This document shows positions 1 to 8,403 of a stretch of 64,000 bases of DNA, in pieces (position 1 is the stretch's first letter; each line of letters starts with the position of its first letter). Made by a program: the position numbers and the translations under genes. Below the pieces are notes generated by a model, which saw only the letters and a program-made list of their open reading frames with translations, searched no databases and had not been told where the DNA came from. The stretch is from the NCBI RefSeq assembly GCF_003858645.1, contig NZ_RQJP01000001.1:434001-498000 (forward strand), read 5' to 3'. The stretch is from Larkinella knui. Lineage in GTDB: Bacteria; Bacteroidota; Bacteroidia; Cytophagales; Spirosomataceae.

Positions 1-967
1 GGGCCACAAATTCGGAACGGGAAAGCGGGCCAAACGCCGACGAATCGTACTTGAAAATGTAGAGGTGATAACAATGGCGGATTTCTCCATCACCCCGGCT
101 CAAGGGGGTAATTCCGTCGATGTCTGCCAGCAATTCGTTCAGATACAGGCCGTTGTTGTTTCTCAAAACCGTCTGCTCTTCCAGGCGTTTGAGTTGCTGG
201 GAGAGCAAAACCGCCTGCATCTGGGTGATGCGGTAGTTACAGCCGGGGTTAAAATGGTCGTACCATTGACCGCCTTCCATCCGCCCGACGTTACGCAGCG
301 ACGCCATCATCCGGTACAGATTTTCGTCGTTGGTGACCACTATACCGCCTTCGCCACTGGTCAGATTTTTGGACGACTGAAAGCTAAAACTGCCCGCATC
401 GCCGATGGAGCCCAGTTTACGGCCCTTGTATTCGGCTCCGTGGGCGTGGGCCGCGTCTTCGATAACTTTTAAATTATGCCGGTGGGCAATGTCCATGATG
501 GCGTCCATATTGCAGGCCAAACCGGCAAAATGAACGGGAATAATGACTTTGGTTCGTTCCGTAATGGCCGCTTCAATGGCTTTCGGATCGAGGTTATAGG
601 TTTCGGGATCGATGTCGACGAATACCGGCACACAGTTGACTTCCAGAACCGTCGACGCCGTAGCGATGAACGTATAGGGGGGAACGATCACCTCGTCGCC
701 CGGTTTCACTCCGCAGGCCATCAGCGCCAGCCGGAGCGAAACGGAACCGTTGACGCAGCTAACCGCGTATTTGGTACCGCAATAAGCCGCGAATTCCTGC
801 TCGAAAGCGGCCACGGCTTCTCCGCAGTCGGGATTGGCCCACCGCCCGCTCCGAATCACTTCGGCCACGGCTTGAACTTCGTTTTCATCGTAAATGGGCC
901 AGGGGAAGGTTGTCTGGACGGTTTTTTCTCCACCGTCGATGGCCAGGGTTTCCAGTGTACTTTTCAT
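1..967 (-). CDS. DegT/DnrJ/EryC1/StrS-family PLP aminotransferase (3' end beyond window)
   Basis: Reading the minus strand from the ATG at 965-967 gives 322 uninterrupted codons that run off the left edge, so the C terminus is missing. The protein has the layout of the sugar-aminotransferase (AHBA-synthase-like) family: a glycine-rich N terminus, the PLP-ring segment EDAAHAHGAE (Asp near residue 171) and the Schiff-base lysine in SFQSSKNLTSGEGG (Lys about 200), followed by the family segment HCYHLYIFKYD near the cut end. Members transfer an amino group from Glu or Gln to a keto-sugar or keto-cyclitol; the actual substrate cannot be read from the sequence. There is no signal peptide, so it is cytosolic. 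It is divergent from the membrane protein at 1104, with a 136-base gap that should hold both promoters. Confidence 0.9.
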   Translation of the reverse strand, partial: MKSTLETLAIDGGEKTVQTTFPWPIYDENEVQAVAEVIRSGRWANPDCGEAVAAFEQEFAAYCGTKYAVSCVNGSVSLRLALMACGVKPGDEVIVPPYTFIATASTVLEVNCVPVFVDIDPETYNLDPKAIEAAITERTKVIIPVHFAGLACNMDAIMDIAHRHNLKVIEDAAHAHGAEYKGRKLGSIGDAGSFSFQSSKNLTSGEGGIVVTNDENLYRMMASLRNVGRMEGGQWYDHFNPGCNYRITQMQAVLLSQQLKRLEEQTVLRNNNGLYLNELLADIDGITPLSRGDGEIRHCYHLYIFKYDSSAFGPLSRSEFVA

Positions 968-1103
968 TTTTCTGTCCGAATGCACTCTCCTAAACTACGG
1001 GTTTCGATGGGTTTCAGGCTATTGCAACCGGATAAATTTTCGGGTGAATAGCCTGTTTTGCAGCCCGTAACGTACTAAGTTCAAACCCTTTTCCTGAACC
1101 ACC

Positions 1104-2387
1104 ATGAATTCTAAATCGCTTTTAATCAGCCTGCTGGTTGCGGGTATGTCAATGGGAACGGCCTGGGCCATCCGGGGTCAGTTTGGTCACGAGCAGGGTG
1201 CGGCCTGGGCCGGTTCCATCGGTGCCCTGAGTGTGCTGCTGGTGGCCAAGCGGGCCGACTGGTATTCCCGGGTGTTTAAAGCAACGCTGGCGGCTGCGGC
1301 AGGCTGGGGCATTGGCGGCATCATGAGCTACGGCATTGTGGTCGGCTACGGCCGGGGCGTCGACTTTGTAAATGTCTACTACGGTCTGGTTATGCTGTTC
1401 ATCATCGGCGGGTTATACGGGTTCATCGGGGGTGGTTTGTTCGGTCTGGCGTTGGCCGATTCGTCAAGAAAACGGGTTTTATGGCCTCAGTTGATCGTTG
1501 AAATGTTCGTGGGCGCGGTGGTAGTTTACTTCTTTCTCATCGAAGAATGGGGCTGGCTGATGACTCCTCCGCGTTCGGAAATGTGGGCCGCTTGTCTGGG
1601 AATGGCCTTTGCACTGACCTGGTTTATCTACCGCACCGAACAGTATTCCGCGTTACGGGTGGCCGTGTTTGCCGGGTTGGGCGCGGGCTTCGGATTTGCT
1701 TTCGGGAATTTCCTGCAAGTGATGGGCGGAGTTTCCACCTTCAAGTTCAATTTCTGGAATGTGATGGAATATTCGATCGGATTTTTCGGGGGCGCTGGCA
1801 TGGCGTACGGAACCTTTACCTCACGTTGGGAACCGGCCGAGGACCCTCAGAAACGCCGTAGCCAGTGGTTTCCGTTGCTGACGCTGACGCTGGTTATTCC
1901 CTTCATCGTCTGGGAGCAGACGTTTGAACGAAAACGGCTGGAGGAAATCTATACCAAAATTACGGCGGGGGATGTTACGGCATTGGCCCAAACCATTCAA
2001 TGGGTGGCGCTGGCTGCCCTACTGATTGCGGGCATCAGCTGGTTTATGCTGTATTACCGAACGAAAAGAACGGAATTTGTCAGCTATGACTATAGCGACG
2101 TCCGGACGTTTTTTATCGGCCATTTCAGTTTGTATGCCGCGTTTAGCTTTCTGATAACCGGCGCGTTTATGAGCGGATACCGGCCGGAACAATATCTGTA
2201 CCTGGTGAATCTGGGCTTCGTAACGTTGCTGATCGGGAACGCAAAACCGCGTTTTTCAAATCGGGGATTGTATGGCAGCAGGTTGGCAATGGGCTTCGCG
2301 TTGCTACTCGTTTTTATTGCGTTATTAACCCTGGTTGCCATCAACCTGCACGGCGAAATGAAGGGCATGAACCGGCGATTTGAATAG
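1104..2387 (+). CDS. polytopic membrane protein of unknown function
   Basis: A 427-residue protein beginning with ATG at 1104. It is strongly hydrophobic over nearly its whole length, with about ten likely membrane spans. The N-terminal part is glycine-rich (GAAWAGSIGALSV, GWGIGGIMSYGIVVGYGRG, IIGGLYGFIGGGLFG), which suggests tightly packed helices. A charged loop near residues 248-256 (AEDPQKRRS) and another near 325-340 divide it into blocks. I do not recognise a transporter signature, a catalytic motif or a known family. It is divergent from the DegT aminotransferase and is followed after 107 bases by a TonB-C-domain protein on the same strand; neither neighbour suggests a clear role. Position and topology are well supported; function is unknown. 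Confidence 0.8.
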   Translation: MNSKSLLISLLVAGMSMGTAWAIRGQFGHEQGAAWAGSIGALSVLLVAKRADWYSRVFKATLAAAAGWGIGGIMSYGIVVGYGRGVDFVNVYYGLVMLFIIGGLYGFIGGGLFGLALADSSRKRVLWPQLIVEMFVGAVVVYFFLIEEWGWLMTPPRSEMWAACLGMAFALTWFIYRTEQYSALRVAVFAGLGAGFGFAFGNFLQVMGGVSTFKFNFWNVMEYSIGFFGGAGMAYGTFTSRWEPAEDPQKRRSQWFPLLTLTLVIPFIVWEQTFERKRLEEIYTKITAGDVTALAQTIQWVALAALLIAGISWFMLYYRTKRTEFVSYDYSDVRTFFIGHFSLYAAFSFLITGAFMSGYRPEQYLYLVNLGFVTLLIGNAKPRFSNRGLYGSRLAMGFALLLVFIALLTLVAINLHGEMKGMNRRFE

Positions 2388-2494
2388 TCTCATTTTTAGT
2401 TTATTTTGCACCTGGTAGTAAATTATACTCTGCGTTGATACCCGTTAACGTGGAAGGCCTAGCCGAATTCAATCGTATGCTTAACCGGTATTTC

Positions 2495-3655
2495 ATGTTG
2501 CGTTTTAGTCTGATAGTCTTGATCCTGCACGGGTGCTTTATCTGGGCTTCCGCCCAATGTGTGGTCTCTCAAGATGGCAAAGGGCGGGTAATTACCACGT
2601 GTCAGGTATATAACCGGGATAATGGCGGTATTTTAACCGGCAACCATATTCAGGTCATTTATGAAGGAACAGAATATTTTACGTTCCCGGTTATGCAGCC
2701 GGGGACGGTACTTCTTGGAGAGAAAGAATTTCCGTGCCAGCTTGCTTACAGCGTGGCTAAGAATGAAGTTACTTATCGGTTAATGCATACAACAACGGTT
2801 GAACGGGTTCAGCCTGAGGCTTTTACACTCGGCGGTTATCGGTTTATCCGGCAGCCCATAAACGATCGAACCCGGTATGAGAGTTATTTTATGGTTTTAA
2901 AGGATGGAAAAACCAAACTCCTGAAAAATATAAAAAGCGAATTGCGGGTTGGAAAAGGGGATAATGGCTACGCAAAAGCCGACGAATTTCAAGGGCATTA
3001 CCATGTCCAGGAACGGTATTTTATTAAAAAGGGAAATGCGTTTCCCGAAGCCATCAAGTTAACCGGTAAATCGGTGCTGGAGGTTCTGAAGGACCAGTCG
3101 GCGCGACTTTCTACCCGGTTGGATAGTGAGAAGATGAGCCCGGAAGCCATCATTGACGTATTAAAGTATTACGATACGTTAAACCCGAATGAACAGGTTC
3201 TTTCGGATGAATTGGCAACAAAGCCTGCTTTAAGCCGAGATCTACTTTTTAATCAGGTTATTCAAAATAAAATTTCATATCCGGGATTGGCCAGAAGTGA
3301 GCGCGTTTATGGGCGGGTTTACGCCGGATTTGAAATTGATGAGCGGGGCCAAGTTCAGAATATTGTCCTTCTAAGCCCCGAAAATGTCGGCTTTGGCTTT
3401 GATTATGCCGTGAAGCAAGCGCTAAAGAAGCTGCCGGTTTTAAGCCCTGAATACGCGGGGAAATATGCGTTACCGGTTGCCTTTACATTCACCAATCCGT
3501 CTAAAAATAAGACCGTTCAGGTGCCCGTTAACCGACTTCCGGCAGACCGGCTGGCCGAACGGATAGAACTGGAAGAAATTACGGTTTCTGTACCGGTTGG
3601 TGAAAGCTTCACCCAACGTCCAGAAGGGAGGGAAGTTTGGGGGTATTACAAATAG
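2495..3655 (+). CDS. exported protein with C-terminal TonB-like domain
   Basis: I chose the ATG at 2495 because it places a good signal peptide at the N terminus (MLRFSLIVLILHGCFIWASA, then Gln). An in-frame ATG at 2477 and a TTG at 2435 are possible alternatives. The mature protein has a middle region of unknown fold and, in the last third, a stretch typical of the TonB C-terminal domain as found in many Bacteroidota periplasmic proteins: YPGLARSERVYGRVYAGFEI followed by DERGQVQNI, a variable part and a paired helix (DYAVKQALKKLP). There is no membrane anchor or proline-rich linker, so it is unlikely to be a true energy-transducing TonB. It is more likely a periplasmic or envelope protein that uses the fold for binding. 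Confidence 0.75.
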   Translation: MLRFSLIVLILHGCFIWASAQCVVSQDGKGRVITTCQVYNRDNGGILTGNHIQVIYEGTEYFTFPVMQPGTVLLGEKEFPCQLAYSVAKNEVTYRLMHTTTVERVQPEAFTLGGYRFIRQPINDRTRYESYFMVLKDGKTKLLKNIKSELRVGKGDNGYAKADEFQGHYHVQERYFIKKGNAFPEAIKLTGKSVLEVLKDQSARLSTRLDSEKMSPEAIIDVLKYYDTLNPNEQVLSDELATKPALSRDLLFNQVIQNKISYPGLARSERVYGRVYAGFEIDERGQVQNIVLLSPENVGFGFDYAVKQALKKLPVLSPEYAGKYALPVAFTFTNPSKNKTVQVPVNRLPADRLAERIELEEITVSVPVGESFTQRPEGREVWGYYK

Positions 3656-3705
3656 CGCTGTTCATTGGTCAAAACTGGTCCACCAGGCGCTCAATGGCAT
3701 TCAGA

Positions 3706-4143
3706 TTATAACTCTTTTATAAAACAAACGATCCGGTTGGCTTCGTTAAATCCGATTTTCCTGTGAAAGTCGATACTCGCTGAATTGGTCAGTTCGGCAT
3801 CCGAAGCAAGGTGTCGACACCCCTTTTGTCGGCCCCATTCTTCACCAAGACTTACTAACTTTTTGCCAATTCCGAGTTGTTGATAGTCCGGTTTCACATA
3901 GACCGCTTCAAGATAAGCCACCGGTGATTCGTCGGCTCCTTCGACGTAATCCGTCCGAAGCGTTACATGAATAAAGCCAATGTAGCGGTTCTGGTCTCTG
4001 GCGAGGTAACAAATCGCATTCTCTGAATGCAGAACCTGCGTAAAATAGTCGTATTCTTCATCAAAGGTGCAGTCTGGCCAAAGTTCCAGAGCCAGTTCGG
4101 TTAACGGGCGAATGGTGTCCGCTGAAAGTACGTCGATGGTCAT
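3706..4143 (-). CDS. aminoglycoside 6'-N-acetyltransferase, AAC(6')-like GNAT enzyme
   Basis: A 145-residue GNAT protein, the usual length for the AAC(6') subgroup carried on the chromosomes of Acinetobacter and relatives. The diagnostic segments are all present: LALELWPD near the N terminus, LRTDYVEGADESPVAYLEAV (substrate-binding strand), VYVKPDYQQLGIGKKL (acetyl-CoA pyrophosphate loop, here QLGIGK in place of RRSGIA), EEWGRQKGC, LASDAELTNSAS and the C-terminal GFNEANRIVCF. Enzymes with this signature acetylate the 6'-amino group of kanamycin, tobramycin or amikacin-type drugs; whether this one confers resistance cannot be told from sequence. It stands alone with no integron, IS or plasmid feature around it, so it looks like an intrinsic gene. 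Start is the ATG at 4141-4143. Confidence 0.85.
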   Translation of the reverse strand: MTIDVLSADTIRPLTELALELWPDCTFDEEYDYFTQVLHSENAICYLARDQNRYIGFIHVTLRTDYVEGADESPVAYLEAVYVKPDYQQLGIGKKLVSLGEEWGRQKGCRHLASDAELTNSASIDFHRKIGFNEANRIVCFIKEL

Positions 4144-4260
4144 TTTAGTGTCTTTTTCCTGCGCTCTTTTAATCCGGTAAATAGACCACCTGATGCCTCA
4201 TTTTGTTTAGAAGTGGGCACGGATGAATGGCCGGGAATTAAAATTTTTCCGGGCAAAAAA

Positions 4261-4293
4261 CAGGGCGGGGCGGTTACACGGGCAACCACCCTG
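4261..4293 (-). terminator. probable terminator of the gdpd transcript
   Basis: Just after the stop of the GDPD gene, reading the minus strand, cagggtgg pairs with ccgccctg (one mismatch) around a loop that has its own small ggtt/aacc stem, and is followed by a run of six T. It is well placed to end the long leftward transcript that begins at the SusC genes. Confidence 0.5.
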
Positions 4294-4299
4294 GCCTCT

Positions 4300-5109
4300 C
4301 TACTTTTTGCTTTCAATCTTCAGCTCACGCAGCGCCTGACTCACTTTCAACACATAATCCGTTTGAATCACGTCGATGCCCATCCGGGCGGCTTTCTGAT
4401 ACTGTTCGGCCGTCTCGAAAAAGCCGAGCGCATCCGAAAATACCTGAATACCGTTGCCGTGAATTTGCTGGATTAACTCGCTGGTGAGCGACGGCCACCG
4501 CACATCGAACGCGTAGGGGTGGAGCTTTTCAATTTTGCCCTTCAATTCTTCGGCATTGCGTAACGACGGCATCAGCTTCGCTTTCGGGGCCTCCTGTTTC
4601 AGGGTCAGCAAAAAATCGTCGGAGCCGTAGAAAATCGCATCGGTCAGAACGTCGAAGGCCGTCAGTTCGGCCACCAACGGTGCCGGGGCTACGTCCTTGC
4701 AATCGACGTACAGATTTACTTTCGCGGTATGGCCGGCGTTCCAGTCGCGGATCAGTTGGCAGACTTCTTTCAGGGTAGGAATCCGCTCGTCTTTGTAGTG
4801 TTCGTCGAAGCCTTTTCCGGCCGAGAGCTGTTTCACCTCGGCCAGCGTCAGGTTCTGAACCGGCCCCGAACCGCTCGTGGTCCGGTCGAGTTTGCCGTCG
4901 TGCAGAATCACCAGTTGGCCGTCTTTGGTGGTCCGAACGTCGATTTCAATATAACGGACGGGCATGGCCAAAACCGCCTTGAAGGTCGCCAGTGTGTTTT
5001 CCGGCGCCACCAGTGACGAGCCCCGGTGGGCCGAAATGAAGGGTTGGGCGTTGGCAAGGCTGAAAAATAGAGCCCCAAGTGCTGTTAAAAGGAATTGACG
5101 TGCGTACAT
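4300..5109 (-). CDS. exported glycerophosphodiester phosphodiesterase
   Basis: A 269-residue protein with a clear signal peptide (cleavage after SLANA, near residue 21). The GDPD catalytic signature is complete: HRG at 28-30, PENT at 36-39, EIDVRTTKDG with Glu55 and Asp57, and HD at 70-71 followed by RTTSG. The family hydrolyses glycerophosphodiesters (head-group-glycerol-3-phosphate) to glycerol-3-phosphate and an alcohol, using Ca2+ or Mg2+. With its signal peptide it should act in the periplasm or outside. Its ATG overlaps the stop codon of the preceding metallophosphatase by one base (TAATG), so the two are translationally coupled and probably work in sequence on the same material. It is the last gene of the leftward cluster. 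Confidence 0.93.
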   Translation of the reverse strand: MYARQFLLTALGALFFSLANAQPFISAHRGSSLVAPENTLATFKAVLAMPVRYIEIDVRTTKDGQLVILHDGKLDRTTSGSGPVQNLTLAEVKQLSAGKGFDEHYKDERIPTLKEVCQLIRDWNAGHTAKVNLYVDCKDVAPAPLVAELTAFDVLTDAIFYGSDDFLLTLKQEAPKAKLMPSLRNAEELKGKIEKLHPYAFDVRWPSLTSELIQQIHGNGIQVFSDALGFFETAEQYQKAARMGIDVIQTDYVLKVSQALRELKIESKK

Positions 5110-6890
5110 TATTTTTTAATGGTTAATTCATCCTTCACCTTTCCATCCTGGTCAAAGCAGGTGTATACCAGCGTCTTTCCATCGATTTTCAGATGCTGAT
5201 AAAGCGGCCCGTTTTTATACCGAACCACGGCATAATCGGCGTCCGGCCAGACTTTGTGCTCACTCGGAATGCCAATCGAAATGGTGTAAATCGTACCCTG
5301 AGCCGGGGAGGAAACCGGTTTTTCGGCAAACATCGGTTGGGTGCGCTGGTAATAATGAACGTGGCCGCTCATCACCATATCGACGTGGTATTGATCGAAT
5401 AAGCGGCACCATTCTTTCCGGATGTCGGGATAGTCTTCTTCAAAATTATAAGGCGGAAAATGGAAAAACGCGAACTTCCACACGGCTTTTGAACCAGCCA
5501 GCTGTTCCCTGATCCAGGCCGTTTGGGCTTCAACCGGCGAGGTGGCATCGATCATCAAAAAGAGGGCATTCTGGTAGGTAAATGCGTACGTTTGTTCGGT
5601 CGGGACGTCCGTCGTTTTGGGTCCGTTTTTGGGTAAGCTGAACATTTCCTGATACATCCAGGCTCCCAAACCGTCCTGGCTGTCGTGGTTGCCGGGAATC
5701 GGCATGAGCGGTTTTTGCCGGAAAATGCCGCCGGAATAGAGCCACAATTCATCCCATTCGTTGCGGTGCAAGCCGGTGCTGACCAAATCACCGGCGATGG
5801 AATAAAACGCAATTTCGGGGTGACGAACGAGGGTTTTGCGGGCCATCGAACCCCAATCCGGCGATTTGTGCGTGTCCCCAAACCAGATGAACGAAAAACC
5901 GGTGGCCGATGCCGACTGCGTTTGAAACGAAGCCGGTGCTGACCAGCTTCCCGATTTGGACCCCACGCAGTAGCCGTACGTCCCCCCGGACTTGAGTCCG
6001 GAAAGCCCCGCCGTAAACCGGTTTACATACCGGTCATTCTGCAACAACCGGTCTTCCATCCGAAAAGCCGTTGCCGAAGCTGTCAGCGTATCTGTTGTCC
6101 CCGTGAGCCAATACTTCACGAGTCCGTCCGAAACCGTTGCGGCTGTCCGCCACTGTACATCCATCGTACTCGTCGGATCACCGCTCCAGGTCAACAGGAT
6201 TTGATCCGGTTGGTCGGTAGCAGGATTCGGGGTTTTCCGAAAAGCACCGACTACGTGGGCTTCCCGCGCGCGCCCCCGAATGGTCTGGAAGAGCGTTTGG
6301 CCGCGCAAGGATTCCGGTACTTCGGTCAGCCTAAGGTCGCTCCAGTCGTGGTAGGTAAAAGCCCCAACCCGCATGGTGTCCAGCGTCTGCGAAGCCGGAA
6401 AGACGTTGGAAATGGTGACTTTATCCCCCGGTTTCTGCGGGCCGACACTGATGAAATAAACCGGCCGGTGTTTGTCGAATCCGTTGATCCCCAACTCCAC
6501 TTTCCCGGCATCGAAATTTTTCTGCCAGACTTCGTACGTGAATTCTTCGTTTTTGACAATCCGATCGGTTTTCTTAAAACCGCTGTTTTCCAGCCAGAAG
6601 GGCTGTACTTTCTGCTCCTGATGGCGCATCAGAGAAACCGTTACCGGAGCGTCGACCTCGAAGGTTACATACCGGGTAGCCAGGACTTTTTTCTCGTCAT
6701 CGGTCAGAAAATGAAGGACATACGACTGACTGATCGTGTCCAGCTGTTCCGGTTTGAGGGTTTTATAGAGCCGGGTTACGGCCCCATCCATGACGTCCTT
6801 TACCGAGGCAGTGGTTGGGTTGGAAGGGGTTTGGCAGGATGAAAAGTAGAGCGAAAGAAGGCCGAATAAGAACGGTAAGGTGGGCTTCAT
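5109..6890 (-). CDS. lipoprotein metallophosphoesterase, purple-acid-phosphatase-like
   Basis: I place the start at the ATG at 6888-6890, which gives a lipoprotein signal (FGLLSLYFSSC, lipid Cys about residue 19) and a 593-residue protein; the frame is open further upstream but without a signal. An N-terminal region of about 200 residues of unknown fold is followed by a fibronectin-like domain typical of purple acid phosphatases (ILLTWSGDPTSTMDVQWRTA) and the calcineurin-like catalytic domain. Metal-binding motifs in order are FGDTHKS, AGDLVSTG, PGNHDSQ, FFHFPPY and SGHVHYYQR. It should hydrolyse phosphomono- or diesters at the cell surface. It is coupled to the GDPD gene downstream and lies 72 bases after the PhoPQ-related gene. 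Confidence 0.9.
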   Translation of the reverse strand: MKPTLPFLFGLLSLYFSSCQTPSNPTTASVKDVMDGAVTRLYKTLKPEQLDTISQSYVLHFLTDDEKKVLATRYVTFEVDAPVTVSLMRHQEQKVQPFWLENSGFKKTDRIVKNEEFTYEVWQKNFDAGKVELGINGFDKHRPVYFISVGPQKPGDKVTISNVFPASQTLDTMRVGAFTYHDWSDLRLTEVPESLRGQTLFQTIRGRAREAHVVGAFRKTPNPATDQPDQILLTWSGDPTSTMDVQWRTAATVSDGLVKYWLTGTTDTLTASATAFRMEDRLLQNDRYVNRFTAGLSGLKSGGTYGYCVGSKSGSWSAPASFQTQSASATGFSFIWFGDTHKSPDWGSMARKTLVRHPEIAFYSIAGDLVSTGLHRNEWDELWLYSGGIFRQKPLMPIPGNHDSQDGLGAWMYQEMFSLPKNGPKTTDVPTEQTYAFTYQNALFLMIDATSPVEAQTAWIREQLAGSKAVWKFAFFHFPPYNFEEDYPDIRKEWCRLFDQYHVDMVMSGHVHYYQRTQPMFAEKPVSSPAQGTIYTISIGIPSEHKVWPDADYAVVRYKNGPLYQHLKIDGKTLVYTCFDQDGKVKDELTIKK

Positions 6891-6915
6891 TGGTCGGTTT
6901 AGGGCTACAAAATAA

Positions 6916-6947
6916 CCGCTGACAGCGGTCAAGGACCCTGTCAGCGG
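6916..6947. repeat. small inverted repeat between metallophosphatase and PhoPQ-related gene
   Basis: ccgctgaca at 6916-6924 pairs perfectly with tgtcagcgg at 6939-6947. The right part, ccctgtcagcg, recurs at 27384-27394, upstream of another gene of the neighbouring locus. It may be a processing or attenuation hairpin inside the long leftward transcript; it lacks a T-run. Confidence 0.5.
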
Positions 6948-6962
6948 CAGCCGGGGAAAATG

Positions 6963-8339
6963 TTAAATCGAACTCGGTTTCAAAAATACTTCGTCATTAT
7001 CCGACACAAACATGCGCGTACTTTCGGTATAGGTGCCACCGTTGGGATCGGCGTATTTCAGATCCACGTAAAACGCGTGGTAGCCGGATGCGGGATAGGC
7101 TTCCGAAACGTCCACTTTCGCTTTGTTTTTCAGGCCCAGGCTTTTGCTGGTCCAGGTTTCATTCCGAAAATCGGTATCGGTCGAATTGGCCGACCAGACG
7201 ATGACATCGACCAACGCATCAGACGTGGTTTTGATCGAAACATCGACTCCTTTTTTCGTGCTCGTTGCATTCCATTTGCAAACCGGATACGACTTTTTCG
7301 CCATCGTCATGCCAAAGAAAGCGCCCAATCCTTCGAAAGCCGACTTGCCGTCGCCCAGGCTGTGACCGGCGTTCGGCACGTAATGAATCATGTTGTCGCC
7401 CGGAATATCATCGAAATAATTTTTGATGTTATCCACCACCCAATACTCGTCGTTGGTGCCCATAATAATCATCTTTGGCATCGTTAAATTCTTCCGGTAT
7501 GAATACGGATCGACCATCGTATTGATCGCATTTCCGCTCGCTGTCCGGGCCGCCTGCGGAATGCCGAGTTTAACATAATCCTCAATCTGGATGCTGTATT
7601 CTTTCCACACTTTTACCTGATAATCCAGGCTAACCGGCATGTTCAGAATGTCGATCACCATCGGGGCAATGGCGGCCACCCGTTTGTCGTTTGCGCCCGT
7701 TAGCCAGGTTGTCCAGCCGCGTTTCGAAGCGCCCGAAACCACAAACCGGGTGATGTCATGTTTCAGCGTTTGTTTCGAGAATTCCTGAACGGCATCCATC
7801 GCCCGAACTGCACTTTTCACCATTGGAAACAGCAAAGGCCAGGTATAATCGCCGTCTTTTTTAAACTGATGGAGCGTATACGAGATCAGCGCATCTTCCG
7901 TCAGGTTGTCATACAACGGTTGATTGGGCGTTTGTTTCAGGAGGGTCACAATCGCTTTGTTCTTGGTGGCAATGCCGGCCAGTCCCTGCAACACTTTGTC
8001 TTCCTGGCCTTTAGCGTTCCAGTTCGGTTGCTCGTTTTTGTTGGAGCCGCCGGTAATGAACAAAAGCGCACCGTCGTACTTGTTTTCTTTCGGAACCAGA
8101 ACGGTCATTTGATGCCGCCAGGTATGTTCGCGCCATTTCTGCGAAGTCAGCAGCAGGTTATACGCTTTTACATCGCCCATATCGAAGGAATCTTTCAACT
8201 CCCAGGTATAGGTTTTATCATCGTTGTGCAGGTAACTCTGGAGTGCCGTTTCCGGCGTAACAGGTCCTTTTTTCGGGGAATCAAACGACAGAAAAAATAG
8301 CGTTAAAAACAGAGTCAATGGGGTTAACAATCGTTTCAT
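6963..8339 (-). CDS. exported PhoPQ-activated pathogenicity-related (PqaA-type) alpha/beta hydrolase
   Basis: A 458-residue protein with an N-terminal signal sequence. It matches the PhoPQ_related family: ETALQSYL followed by TYTWE near the N terminus, LLFITGGSN, the conserved WPLLFPMVKSAVRAMD block, the nucleophile elbow SGASKRGWTTW (Ser about 205), MVIDILNM, and a C-terminal acid/histidine pair in MGTNDEYW and NAGHSLGD. Known members are PhoP-regulated in Salmonella and occur in slime moulds and many soil bacteria; the fold predicts a serine hydrolase, but the natural substrate is not established. Context (ceramidase-like, phosphatase and GDPD genes in the same direction) suggests action on an ester or amide of a lipid or phosphorylated polymer. 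This last point is inference. Confidence 0.88.
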   Translation of the reverse strand: MKRLLTPLTLFLTLFFLSFDSPKKGPVTPETALQSYLHNDDKTYTWELKDSFDMGDVKAYNLLLTSQKWREHTWRHQMTVLVPKENKYDGALLFITGGSNKNEQPNWNAKGQEDKVLQGLAGIATKNKAIVTLLKQTPNQPLYDNLTEDALISYTLHQFKKDGDYTWPLLFPMVKSAVRAMDAVQEFSKQTLKHDITRFVVSGASKRGWTTWLTGANDKRVAAIAPMVIDILNMPVSLDYQVKVWKEYSIQIEDYVKLGIPQAARTASGNAINTMVDPYSYRKNLTMPKMIIMGTNDEYWVVDNIKNYFDDIPGDNMIHYVPNAGHSLGDGKSAFEGLGAFFGMTMAKKSYPVCKWNATSTKKGVDVSIKTTSDALVDVIVWSANSTDTDFRNETWTSKSLGLKNKAKVDVSEAYPASGYHAFYVDLKYADPNGGTYTESTRMFVSDNDEVFLKPSSI

Positions 8340-8403
8340 TGCAGTATTTGGTTTTTAGTTATTGGGGATTTTAATTTTCAGTTGTGAAGGTTCTGTACGG
8401 TTT

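Noticed and set aside
85-110. Suspected frameshift in the DegT gene
   Set aside because: A first reading lost the frame at the run agccggggtg. Recounting four G restores one continuous frame through the conserved HCYHLYIFKYD segment.
65-1051. Two plus-strand open frames at the left edge
   Set aside because: They lie antisense to the DegT aminotransferase, whose minus-strand translation has all family motifs. The plus-strand products are rich in His, Phe and Asn in the way of reverse-frame shadows.
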